In this document: positions 20,501 to 27,460 of the stretch, one piece after another
Layout: each line of letters begins with the position of its first letter
Numbering within the stretch: the stretch's first letter is position 1
Source: Actinopolyspora alba
GTDB lineage: Bacteria > Actinomycetota > Actinomycetes > Mycobacteriales > Pseudonocardiaceae
Assembly (NCBI RefSeq): GCF_900112765.1
Contig: NZ_FOMZ01000007.1
Span: forward strand, 62,001-126,000
Reading direction: 5' to 3'
Length of the DNA stretch: 64,000 bases
The notes under the pieces: generated by a model
Databases searched by the model: none
What the model saw: only the letters and a program-made list of their open reading frames with translations
Told to the model about the DNA's origin: nothing
Translations under genes and position numbers: made by a program

Positions 20501-22167
20501 CCCCCCGCCGCGTCGGCGGCCCGCGTGACCACGGTGAACAGTCCCCGGTCCGGGATCGTGCCACCGGAGGTCACGGCCAGTCGCCGCGTGCCGGGACGGG
20601 GACGCAGTTCGTCGGTGGTCCTGTCCCACACGATCCTGGCCCGCAGCTCGCCGAACTCCTCGCTCGGATAGCGCCCCGCGAGCATGTCCAGCACCGATCG
20701 GAACGCCGAGTCGGGCAGTTCGGCGAACGGTGCCGACCGTCGCAGCAGCGTGGCGAGCTCTTCCACCCCGCGGACATCCATGGCCACCGCGGCCACGATC
20801 TGCTGTGCCAGTACGTCCAGCGGGTTGCGAGGTATCGACAGCGCCTCGATCGCTCCCGAACGCATCCGTTCCGCCACCACAGCGCATCCGACGAGGTCAC
20901 CGCGGAACTTGGGGAAAACGACTCCTCGCGAGGGCTCCCCGACCCGATGACCGCCCCGCCCGATCCGTTGCGTCCCCGAGGCCACGCTGGGTGGTGTCTC
21001 GAGCTGTACGACCAGGTCCACGGCCCCCATGTCGATGCCCAGTTCCAGCGACGAAGTCGCCACCACGCAGGGCAGCTCGCCCGATTTGAGCTCCTCCTCC
21101 ACCGAAGTGCGCTGCTGCTTGGACATCGAACCGTGATGCGCACGCGCCACCACCGCCGCCACACCGCTGGTGACGCCCGAGGCCCCGACCGCCTCGGCGG
21201 GAAACGACCACGGTCCGTCCCGGGGTGCCGTGCTCGCCCCGTCCGGATCGCGCTCCGCGGCGAGCTCGTTGAGCCCGGATGTCAGCCGCTCGGCCAGCCG
21301 TCGCGAATTGGTGAACACGATCGTGGATCGATGCCGGCGGACCAGTTCCAGGATCCGCTCCCGCAGCGCGGGCCAGACGGAGGCGGTAGGTCCGCTCGCA
21401 CCCTCCACTTCGGCGGTCCCCGACTCGGGGCGCGCCATGTCCTCAACCGGAGCCCGCACCGAAACGTCGACCTGTTTCGGATCGGGCGGGCGGACCACCC
21501 GGACCGGTCTGCCCCCCGCCAGGAACTCGCTCGCCTCGTCGACGGGGCGCACCGTCGCGGAGAGCCCGATCCGCTGTGCCGGACCGGGCGACAACTCGTC
21601 CAACCTGTCCAGGGACACCGCCAGATGCGCGCCGCGCTTGTCGCCGGCCATCGCGTGCACCTCGTCCACGATGACCGTCTCCACTCCGCGCAACGCCTCC
21701 CGAGCGGTCGAGGTCAGCAGCAGGAAAAGCGATTCCGGGGTGGTGACCAGGATGTCGCTCGGACGCCTTCCGAAAGCTCGCCGTTCGTCGGTGGGAGTGT
21801 CACCGGTGCGGGTGGCCACGCCGACATCCGTGATCTCCACACCCAGCCGGTGGGCCTCCCGCTCGATTCCCGTGAGCGGGGTGCGCAGGTTGCGGCGCAC
21901 ATCCGCTACGAGTGCTTTCATCGGCGAGACGTACAGCACCCGACACCGCCGTTTCGGGTCCTCCGGCACGGCGGTGTGGGTCAGCCGGTCCAGGGCGGTC
22001 AGGAACGCGGCCAGCGTCTTGCCCGAACCGGTCGGTGCGATCACCAGGGTGTGCTGTCCGGAGGTGATCTCCCGCCATGCCTCCGCCTGCGAGGGGGTGG
22101 GCGCCTCGAACGTCTCGCGGAACCACCCCCGTGTAGGCGGCGAGAACCGTTCCAGTGGATCCGTCAC
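17548..22167 (-). CDS. lhr: Full-length ATP-dependent helicase Lhr
   Basis: A 1539-aa superfamily 2 helicase acting in DNA repair. Walker A is APTGSGKT (about residues 44-51), motif II is VDEVHAMAG, motif III LSATVRP, and motifs IV-VI include ATSSLELGIDMGAVD and QRIGRGGHRVGE. A winged-helix domain and the long Lhr C-terminal module follow; the length matches mycobacterial Lhr-core plus C-terminal region. GTG 22167 starts MTDPLERFSPPTRGWF. M. tuberculosis lhr is next to the glycosylase gene nei; that gene is not adjacent here. A 39-aa membrane ORF lies just upstream on the same strand. Confidence 0.95.
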   Translation of the reverse strand: MTDPLERFSPPTRGWFRETFEAPTPSQAEAWREITSGQHTLVIAPTGSGKTLAAFLTALDRLTHTAVPEDPKRRCRVLYVSPMKALVADVRRNLRTPLTGIEREAHRLGVEITDVGVATRTGDTPTDERRAFGRRPSDILVTTPESLFLLLTSTAREALRGVETVIVDEVHAMAGDKRGAHLAVSLDRLDELSPGPAQRIGLSATVRPVDEASEFLAGGRPVRVVRPPDPKQVDVSVRAPVEDMARPESGTAEVEGASGPTASVWPALRERILELVRRHRSTIVFTNSRRLAERLTSGLNELAAERDPDGASTAPRDGPWSFPAEAVGASGVTSGVAAVVARAHHGSMSKQQRTSVEEELKSGELPCVVATSSLELGIDMGAVDLVVQLETPPSVASGTQRIGRGGHRVGEPSRGVVFPKFRGDLVGCAVVAERMRSGAIEALSIPRNPLDVLAQQIVAAVAMDVRGVEELATLLRRSAPFAELPDSAFRSVLDMLAGRYPSEEFGELRARIVWDRTTDELRPRPGTRRLAVTSGGTIPDRGLFTVVTRAADAAGGSGRKRVGELDEEMVHESRVGDTFLLGTSSWRISEITHDQVIVTPAPGTPARMPFWKGDSTGRPLELGRAVGGFLREISSATSEGARERTHEAGLDRPARENLLAYLAEQRAATGHVPDDHTIVVERFRDELGDWRIVVHSPFGERVNAPWALALGTRLRERGGVDVRPVSADEGIVLRVSDALDDSGAEVVPNAEDLVLAPEEVEQLVTDSIAGSALFASRFRECAGRALLLPRRDPGRRAPLWQQRQRATRLLEVAARYERFPIVLEAMRECLRDVYDVAGLRELMSEIARHRIRVVEVSTTGPSPFARSLLFGYAGMFLYESDAPLAERRSAALSLDTALLAELLGSEEMRQLLDAEVVVEVENGLQRLERRRHARGPEDTADMLRVLGDLTEDEAAARGIRREWLADLARQQRALLVHVAGEARWIAVEDAGRVRDGLGIALPDRVPEAFTERVEDPLGELVSRFARCRGPFRADALAERFGLGAAVVTEILERLRSSGRLVRGELRPVEAGGDGGAEYCDAEVLRRLRRASLAKLRSEIEPAEPAALGRFLPVWQGVVPNGVGSRGVGSQRDGSAADVLAVVEQLAGVPLTAGSLESLVLPARVPGYRPAMLDELTTGGEVVWVGAGALAHGDGWVALAPSDIADLVLPDRVSSHENSDAHDAVREALGDGALFFRQLADRATELLDRRGGTRTSEATLISALWDLVWSGEVTNDTLAPLRALLSGRHTNRRPRRVPRGRYARPTSVRAVSTAGSGPPSVTGRWSLAPTPSGETTRRASARTETFLQRHGVLTRGSLEIERVAGGFGAVYRVLRAMEEAGGCGRGYVVAGLGPAQFAAPGAVDRLRDFDGSTRQQDPDRAVLLAATDPAQPYGAALPWPEVAGDTRHRPGRKAGALVVLVDGEPVFYIERGGKSLLSFTERERPLRAAAGRLAEAVTEGELEQLVFRRADGESAIGGELAGILVAAGFRPTPQGLRLRN

Positions 22168-22247
22168 GGTTCCATGCTGAAGTCAATGTCCGACACGCGC
22201 GCTCGGTGGACAACGACTCGCTCGGTGCGCGGGCACCACTTCCGTCG

Positions 22248-22367
22248 TCAGCGCCCCCGCTGGTTCCACAACCTGCGCAGCAGCAGGATCACTATGATCA
22301 GCAACATGGCGGCCAGCGCCGCCTGCCCCCACGCCGAGGACAATCCGGTCAATTCGGCCTGCGACAT
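22248..22367 (-). CDS. Candidate 39-aa single-pass membrane protein upstream of lhr
   Basis: Reading 22367 to 22248 on the minus strand gives ATG, 39 codons and TGA. Residues about 15-31 (QAALAAMLLIIVILLLR) form one clear TM helix, followed by a basic end, RRLWNQRGR, which predicts a cytoplasmic C-terminus. It is 80 bp upstream of lhr, same strand, and divergent from the DUF3046 gene. Its SD is weak (AGG nine bases before ATG). I do not recognise a family. The strongly hydrophobic run followed by positive charges is unlikely by chance in such GC-rich DNA, but expression is unproven. Confidence 0.5.
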   Translation of the reverse strand: MSQAELTGLSSAWGQAALAAMLLIIVILLLRRLWNQRGR

Positions 22368-22430
22368 GGCACCAGCCTATCCGGCGGGCGCGGATCTCCT
22401 CATCCGTGCGGTGCACGTAGCCTGGTCAGG

Positions 22431-22625
22431 ATGCGTTACACGGTTTTGCGGCGGCGAATGGCCGAGGAGTTCGGCGATGTCCGGGCCGACACGTTGGCCA
22501 GGGACCACGTGCTGGCCGCGTTGGGTGAGCGCACCGTCAATCAGGCACTGGAAGCGGGCTGGGACCCCAAGCGTGTCTGGTCGGTACTCTGCGACAGCTT
22601 CGAGGTGCCCAGCAGCAGGCGCTGA
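22431..22625 (+). CDS. DUF3046 family protein
   Basis: A 64-aa protein with the family's start, MRYTVLRRRMAEEFG, followed by ARDHVLAALGERTVNQALEAG and VWSVLCDSFEVP. DUF3046 genes lie immediately upstream of recA in many actinobacteria (Rv2738c in M. tuberculosis). The function is unknown. Here it is separated from recA by a DUF4383 gene on the other strand. The ATG at 22431 gives the exact family N-terminus; CAGG precedes it closely. Confidence 0.85.
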   Translation: MRYTVLRRRMAEEFGDVRADTLARDHVLAALGERTVNQALEAGWDPKRVWSVLCDSFEVPSSRR

Positions 22626-22674
22626 TCGGGCTCGGTACTCGCGCGGGCTCGGGTATTCGGATGGAGGAGGCTCC

Positions 22675-23397
22675 TCAGCCGCCGGAGCCGGTCTCTCCCG
22701 TTCCCGTCCCGGAGGGTTTCCGTTCGCTCCGCAGCGCCTGCTGGATGTGGGCGTAGTGCTCGTAGGCGCGTTGCCGTTCCGCCCTGGCCAGGCGCAGCGC
22801 CTCCGCTCGAACCAACTGCTCCTGCTCCGGAGTGGCGTGTCCCTCTCCCAGCGCGACTTCCGCGTCGGCCAGTGGTTTCAGCTCGTCGGCCCGCTGTTCC
22901 TCCGCGCCGCGTTGTTCGGGTACCTCGCCCTCGGGCGGTTCCCGGTGTCGGTAGCGCACGAACGGATTGTCCTCGGGCAGTCCGCCACTGACCCGGCCGT
23001 AAAGTCCGAGGAACAACAGCAGCATGCCCGCTATCAGGCTGAACACCACGTTCTGCATCTCGAACGCGAGCAGGTTCCACCCGGTTTCGAGCACAGCCAG
23101 GTTGGCCAGGCCGGACAGCAGGAACAACGCGCCGATCGTCGTGGTGACCGTGGATGCCAACGGTCCTCCGATCGCGGCCGCCGCGATCAGCGACGCCCCC
23201 ACCACGACGGAGATCAGCGAAAGCAGCCCGTTGCTGGAAAGCCCCAGGATCTGCTGACCGCTGGTCGAGAAGAACCCGAGGTTGTTGGTGAATCCGAGCA
23301 CGCCGAAGGCGATCAGCGCGCCGCCGAAGGCGGCGGCCCCACCCCGGTAGACCTTGCTCAACCAGTGTGTCGGCGGCAGATAACGATCGATGCGCAT
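22675..23397 (-). CDS. DUF4383 family membrane protein
   Basis: A 240-aa integral membrane protein. Four hydrophobic segments lie within the first 145 residues (around 18-38, 55-78, 84-104 and 118-138), typical of DUF4383, and the last 90 residues are a charged cytoplasmic tail rich in Glu, Arg and Gln that may form helices. The ATG at 23397 is preceded by AGGAGGTGG with a five-base spacer. It is an insertion between DUF3046 and recA relative to the mycobacterial order. The function is unknown. Confidence 0.85.
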   Translation of the reverse strand: MRIDRYLPPTHWLSKVYRGGAAAFGGALIAFGVLGFTNNLGFFSTSGQQILGLSSNGLLSLISVVVGASLIAAAAIGGPLASTVTTTIGALFLLSGLANLAVLETGWNLLAFEMQNVVFSLIAGMLLLFLGLYGRVSGGLPEDNPFVRYRHREPPEGEVPEQRGAEEQRADELKPLADAEVALGEGHATPEQEQLVRAEALRLARAERQRAYEHYAHIQQALRSERKPSGTGTGETGSGG

Positions 23398-23770
23398 CCG
23401 GCCACCTCCTGACGCCCGTCGCGCGGGCAGTAGTGGTCGTTCGTCCTGCCCGGGTGGGCCCGTTGCGAGCTCGCGGTGGAAGCCCTCGGCGTGAGTCTCT
23501 GGCCGGGGTCGCCGGTGCGAGCTCCTGGGGCGTGCCCGGTGGAACGGCTCCAGTGTCCCCCGGGGGAGCGACAGATCGCACCTGATCAGTAGGGGAGACG
23601 CGGCGGCCGTGGCGGCGTGTCGACAAGCTCTCGAACATTAGTTCGGTTAGAATGGGTCCACAGCCGGGCAGGTTGTCCACGGATCCGTGGACCCGGAGCC
23701 GGAATGTCGGCCCTGACCCGTAGCGTCGGCCCTGAGACCACGACCTTCGAACCGACCGAGGTGGACCCCG
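23398..23770. other. 373-bp divergent region upstream of recA
   Basis: Holds the recA promoter with a LexA box (23631-23646) and, on the other strand, the DUF4383 promoter. No further gene was seen. Confidence 0.7.
23631..23646. promoter_or_regulatory. LexA-binding SOS box upstream of recA
   Basis: TCGAACATTAGTTCGG matches 11 of the 12 fixed bases of the actinobacterial LexA box TCGAAC-N4-GTTCGA. It lies 124 bp before the recA start, where recA SOS boxes are usually found. Confidence 0.88.
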
Positions 23771-24847
23771 ATGGCAGCAGCATCCGACAAGGGTGGCGAC
23801 AAGAGCAACGACAAGAACAAGGCTCTTGAACTGGCCATTGCCCAGATCGACAAGCAGTTCGGCAAGGGATCGGTGATGCGGCTGGGCGAGGACAACCGCC
23901 CGGCGGTGGAGGCGATCCCCAGCGGCTCGATCGCGCTGGACGTAGCGCTCGGCATCGGTGGGTTGCCGCGCGGACGCGTCGTCGAGATCTACGGCCCCGA
24001 GAGCAGTGGTAAGACATCGGTCGCCCTGCACGCGGTGGCCAACGCCCAGCGGGGTGGCGGTACGGCCGCGTTCATCGACGCCGAGCACGCCCTGGACCCC
24101 GAGTACGCCAAGGCGATCGGTGTGGACACCGACTCGCTGCTGGTTTCCCAGCCCGACACCGGTGAGCAGGCGTTGGAGATCGCCGACATGCTGATCCGCT
24201 CCGGTGCGCTGGACATAATCGCCATCGACTCGGTCGCCGCGCTGGTGCCCAAGGCCGAGATCGAGGGCGAGATGGGCGACAGCCACGTGGGTCTGCAGGC
24301 GCGGTTGATGAGTCAGGCGCTGCGCAAGCTGACATCCGCGCTGTACACCTCGCAGACCACAGCGGTGTTCATCAACCAGCTCCGGGAGAAGGTCGGCGTC
24401 ATGTTCGGCTCGCCGGAGACGACCACCGGTGGCAAGGCGCTGAAGTTCTACGCCTCGGTGCGGCTGGACGTGCGGCGCATCGAGACGCTCAAGGACGGTT
24501 CCGACGCGGTCGGGAACCGCACCAGGGTCAAGGTGGTCAAGAACAAGGTCAGCCCGCCGTTCAAGCAGGCCGAGTTCGACATCATCTACGGGCACGGCAT
24601 CAGCCGTGAGGGCTCGTTGATCGACATGGGGGTCGAGCACGGTTTCGTGCGCAAGTCCGGCGCCTGGTACACCTACGAGGGCGATCAGCTCGGCCAGGGC
24701 AAGGAGAACGCGCGCAAGTTCCTGCGGGACAACCCGGACGTGGCCAACGAGATCGAGAAGCGGATCAAGGAGAAGATGGGGATCGGCTCCGGCGCCGGTG
24801 CGGACACCGCCGAGCAGCAGAGCGAACCCGCGCCCGTCGAGTTCTGA
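23771..24847 (+). CDS. recA: Recombinase RecA, without intein
   Basis: A 358-aa DNA-dependent ATPase that forms filaments on single-stranded DNA, exchanges strands and triggers LexA self-cleavage. Walker A is GPESSGKT (residues 75-82), with the [15 protein letters not shown] Walker B region and the [14 protein letters not shown] loop. The C-terminus is acidic, as is usual. The sequence is uninterrupted, unlike the M. tuberculosis gene which carries an intein. The ATG at 23771 has GAGG eight bases upstream. It is in an operon with recX and under a LexA box, so it is DNA-damage inducible. Confidence 0.98.
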   Translation: MAAASDKGGDKSNDKNKALELAIAQIDKQFGKGSVMRLGEDNRPAVEAIPSGSIALDVALGIGGLPRGRVVEIYGPESSGKTSVALHAVANAQRGGGTAAFIDAEHALDPEYAKAIGVDTDSLLVSQPDTGEQALEIADMLIRSGALDIIAIDSVAALVPKAEIEGEMGDSHVGLQARLMSQALRKLTSALYTSQTTAVFINQLREKVGVMFGSPETTTGGKALKFYASVRLDVRRIETLKDGSDAVGNRTRVKVVKNKVSPPFKQAEFDIIYGHGISREGSLIDMGVEHGFVRKSGAWYTYEGDQLGQGKENARKFLRDNPDVANEIEKRIKEKMGIGSGAGADTAEQQSEPAPVEF

Positions 24848-24863
24848 TCGGGGAGTGACTTCC

Positions 24864-25520
24864 TTGGCCGAGACCGAATCCGTCGCGGACGGCACCGCGC
24901 CTCGTCCCGACGAGATGTCGACTTCGGATCCGAGTTCGTCCGCCGAGATTTCCGAAGCGGCCCCGGGCGACACCCCGGCGGACTCGGGCGACACCACCGG
25001 TAAGTCCGCTGACGAGCGGACGGCACGCGATACCGTCTACCGGTTGCTCGCGATCCGGGCACGCAGCCGTGCGGAGCTGCTGCGTGCCCTGCTGCGTGGC
25101 GGGGTGGCCCCGGAAACGGCCGAGGAGGTCCTCGACAAGTTCGTGGCGGCCGGGTTGGTCGACGACGCCGCCTTCGCCGCGGAGTGGGTACGCGGTCGCC
25201 ACCGGCAGCGGGGACTGGGGCGTGGTGCGCTCCGGGAGGAACTCCGGGAGAAGGGGATCGAGGAGGAGACAGCCGCCGAGGCGCTGCACGAGGTGGACAC
25301 CGACTCCGAGGTGGAACGTGCCCGCGAACTGGTGCGGCGCAAATCGCGCGGTATGAGCGGTGTCGAGCCGCGAGCCAGGATGCGTCGCCTGCTGGGGATG
25401 CTCGCGCGGAAGGGGTACGGTCAGGCGTTGGCCTTCCGAGTGGTGCGGGAGGAACTGGAGGCCACCGAAGCGGGATCGTCCTTGTCGGACGACGAGCCGT
25501 GGTTCGAGCCGGAGGAGTGA
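24864..25520 (+). CDS. recX: Regulatory protein RecX
   Basis: A 218-aa inhibitor of RecA filament formation. An acidic, low-complexity N-terminal stretch of about 50 residues precedes the helical RecX repeats: RDTVYRLLAIRARSRAELL, then LVDDAAFAAEWVRGR and LREKGIEEETAAEAL. The start is taken as TTG 24864 because GGGGAG lies eight bases before it; the GTG at 24855 is in frame but overlaps the SD. It sits 16 bp after recA, consistent with co-transcription and shared SOS control. Confidence 0.93.
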   Translation: MAETESVADGTAPRPDEMSTSDPSSSAEISEAAPGDTPADSGDTTGKSADERTARDTVYRLLAIRARSRAELLRALLRGGVAPETAEEVLDKFVAAGLVDDAAFAAEWVRGRHRQRGLGRGALREELREKGIEEETAAEALHEVDTDSEVERARELVRRKSRGMSGVEPRARMRRLLGMLARKGYGQALAFRVVREELEATEAGSSLSDDEPWFEPEE

Positions 25521-25837
25521 TTCGGCCGTCCTGGGGCGATCGCCGGTCCGGAGTCGTCGTTCCGCGAGGTCGTTGGTGCGGTTCAGCGTGGTGCGTGAGC
25601 CTTCCGGATTCGGTTGTTCCGGAGGAATCCGCCCGAATTTCCGAGTTCTCCGATTTTCGGGAAAATATTTCGCGTTTTCTCACGCGTTAGCCGGAGCGGG
25701 ACCACTCCTTCGGGGTATGTCCGAATTGAGTCGGATTTTGTTAGTGTCTTTTTGCGTGAGGGCGAGTGACCGCTGGTGATCCACGCATCGGAGTGTCTCA
25801 GTGGTCACTCGGAATTTCTTTCGTGAGGAGATTCGCG
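25521..25837. other. 317-bp AT-richer intergenic region
   Basis: Between recX and the secreted-protein gene. The middle (about 25630-25750) is clearly richer in A/T than the surroundings, as if a promoter or foreign DNA starts here. No gene or clear hairpin was recognised. Confidence 0.5.
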
Positions 25838-26233
25838 TTGCGTTCCAAATTCTTCGTTTCCGCCTTTCTGGCCGCGGCGATGGTGGGTGGATCCCTGGCG
25901 GCTTCGGCGCCTTCCTGGGCCGACTCCTCGGAGGGCGAGGCCACGACGAAAGCCTGCCGACTAACAGTGTGGGAACCTTCGCAGAACGGCGCCTGGGTCG
26001 GTGGCAGAGGGGGAAGATCCGGTTGCGGAAATGTCGTCGGGTGGCTGGAGGTCCAAGTGTGGAAGGACGTCAACAACGGGTTCGACGAAAAGATAGGTTC
26101 TACTAGGTACAGCAATTATCACAACGGTAGTTTCGTGGCTACGGGAAGGTGTCGTGGAGCTTCCGCGTACTACACGGTAGTGGTGACTTCCAAGGGGTAC
26201 CGCAAGGAATCCGCACATCCCGCGATGTGCTGA
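25838..26233 (+). CDS. Small secreted cysteine-containing protein, unknown function
   Basis: A 131-aa protein with a classical signal peptide (basic start, hydrophobic AAAMVGGSLAASAPSWA, cleavage likely after Ala near residue 28). The mature part of about 100 residues has four cysteines (in KACRL, SGCGN, GRCRG and the terminal Cys), enough for two disulphides, plus many Trp, Tyr and Gly. The TTG start at 25838 has GAGGAG seven bases before it. Codon use is less GC-biased than neighbours (AAT, ATA, CTA, AGG and TTT appear), which suggests recent acquisition. No family was recognised; an extracellular binding, inhibitor or toxin role is possible but unproven. Confidence 0.75.
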   Translation: MRSKFFVSAFLAAAMVGGSLAASAPSWADSSEGEATTKACRLTVWEPSQNGAWVGGRGGRSGCGNVVGWLEVQVWKDVNNGFDEKIGSTRYSNYHNGSFVATGRCRGASAYYTVVVTSKGYRKESAHPAMC

Positions 26234-26690
26234 AGTGGTGACTTGGTGACTCCGTTGTCACGATTCCGGGTTATCACGATTCCGGAGCCACCACGGTGCA
26301 TCCGTTCTGCTTCCGACACGACTGAAACAGCGGCCATGAAATCCTTTTCCGGCCAGGGTGATCCGTCACGGGCCTTCGGGCGGTTCTGGGCTCCGATCAC
26401 CTCGGCAATGATCTTCGTCGTGACACTGGCTGTCACCTGGCCCATACCCCACTGGCCTCATCCGAACTGGGCACTGACCTAGGCGCGGTTCCATCAGCGG
26501 TTCACCCCGGCCGGGCCCGCGGCTGGATCGTTCGCCACCCGCTGTGTCGCGCTGCTATCGCGACGACTCATCAGATCCGTCACCGAGTGCGAGATCGGCC
26601 GTGCGGAGCCGCCGAACCGCTAGCTGTAGCGCTTCGCGGTGGGGACTTCGACGCACGAACGCGGTCGGTGAACAACGATAGGATCCGCCG
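26234..26690. other. 457-bp gap between the secreted protein and the HAD gene
   Basis: Besides the weak 48-aa candidate at 26336-26482, I see nothing that looks like a gene or a structured element. Confidence 0.5.
26336..26482 (+). CDS. Possible 48-aa membrane peptide
   Basis: ATG 26336 to TAG 26482 encodes 48 residues with one hydrophobic run (SAMIFVVTLAVTW) after a short polar start, and an unusual Trp/His/Pro-rich end. It has no good SD sequence. The region is intergenic and AT-richer, so this may be noise. It is listed as a candidate only. Confidence 0.25.
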   Translation: MKSFSGQGDPSRAFGRFWAPITSAMIFVVTLAVTWPIPHWPHPNWALT

Positions 26691-27371
26691 GTGAGCGTAT
26701 CGAGTGAGCTGCCGCCGACGCGGCACATCGTCTGGGACTGGAACGGCACACTGCTCGCGGACAACGAGGCCGTGGTGGCCTCGGTCAACGCGGTCTGCGC
26801 GGCCTATGGCGCCGAACCGGTCGATCTCCCCGGCTGGCGCGCCGTGTTCGGCAGACCGCTGCGCGACTCCTACGAGCGGGTGCTCGGACGCGAGATCGAC
26901 CAGCGGGACTGGCGTGCCATCGATCGCGTCTACCACGACTCCTACCGGCGGCTGCTGCCCACCTGCGAACTCGACCCCGAGGCGCCGCACGCGCTGCGGG
27001 AATGGCGGGAACGGGGTGGCAGCCAGTCGTTGTTGTCCATGTTCTTCCACGACGAGCTGGTGCCGCTGGTGGAGCGTTTCGGGCTGAGTTCGATGTTCGG
27101 TCGGATCGACGGGTTGCGCGATTCGGAGGTCGGCGGTTCCAAGGCCGCGTATCTGGACGCGCACCTGCGTTCGTTGCGGCTGGAACCCTCCGAAGCGGTT
27201 GTGATCGGCGACGTCACCGACGATGCCCGCGCTGCGGCGGAGGTCGGGGCGGAGTGCGTGTTGGTGAGTACCGGCGTCATGTCGCGCGCGGCGCTGGAAA
27301 GCACGGGGCGTCCCGTGGCGGACTCGCTGCGTGCCGCTGTGTCCCGAATCACTCCGACGATGGCGCGGTGA
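26691..27371 (+). CDS. HAD superfamily phosphatase (PGP-like)
   Basis: A 226-aa haloacid dehalogenase-type hydrolase. Motif I is WDWNGTLLADN near residue 15, with Asn in place of the second Asp of DxDGT, a variant seen in phosphoglycolate-phosphatase-like enzymes. The cap region follows, then motif II around SLLSMF, motif III Lys in VGGSKAAYL, and motif IV VIGDVTDDARAAAEVG. The GTG start at 26691 fits the family N-terminus. It lies alone. The substrate is unknown; phosphoglycolate or a nucleotide sugar phosphate are usual for the class. Confidence 0.87.
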   Translation: MSVSSELPPTRHIVWDWNGTLLADNEAVVASVNAVCAAYGAEPVDLPGWRAVFGRPLRDSYERVLGREIDQRDWRAIDRVYHDSYRRLLPTCELDPEAPHALREWRERGGSQSLLSMFFHDELVPLVERFGLSSMFGRIDGLRDSEVGGSKAAYLDAHLRSLRLEPSEAVVIGDVTDDARAAAEVGAECVLVSTGVMSRAALESTGRPVADSLRAAVSRITPTMAR

Positions 27372-27395
27372 GTCCGCTCCCGGGGTGGGGTGGTC

Positions 27396-27425
27396 TTGAA
27401 CCGGGCATTTCGTTTTGTTTAGGCT
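27396..27425 (+). promoter_or_regulatory. Putative SigA-type promoter of the siderophore-binding gene
   Basis: TTGAAC at 27396-27401 and TAGGCT at 27420-27425 are separated by 18 bases. The -10 hexamer lies inside the iron box, so a bound repressor would block the promoter. Confidence 0.5.
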
Positions 27426-27432
27426 AACCTAA
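27414..27432. promoter_or_regulatory. Iron box (IdeR/DmdR operator)
   Basis: TTTGTTTAGGCTAACCTAA matches 17 of 19 positions of the actinobacterial IdeR/DmdR consensus TTAGGTTAGGCTAACCTAA. It ends 28 bp before the start codon of the iron-siderophore binding protein. Confidence 0.88.
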
Positions 27433-27460
27433 ACATCGACTTCGGTAGTTGAGGTACGCA

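Noticed and set aside
20083-23412. A 1109-codon open frame on the plus strand opposite lhr
   Set aside because: It is a mirror of GC-rich codon bias in lhr; it also spans the DUF3046 and DUF4383 genes, and its product is low-complexity Arg/Gly/Pro-rich with no domain.
22541-24997. An 818-codon open frame opposite recA
   Set aside because: Antisense to recA, which is certain; the product has no recognisable motif.
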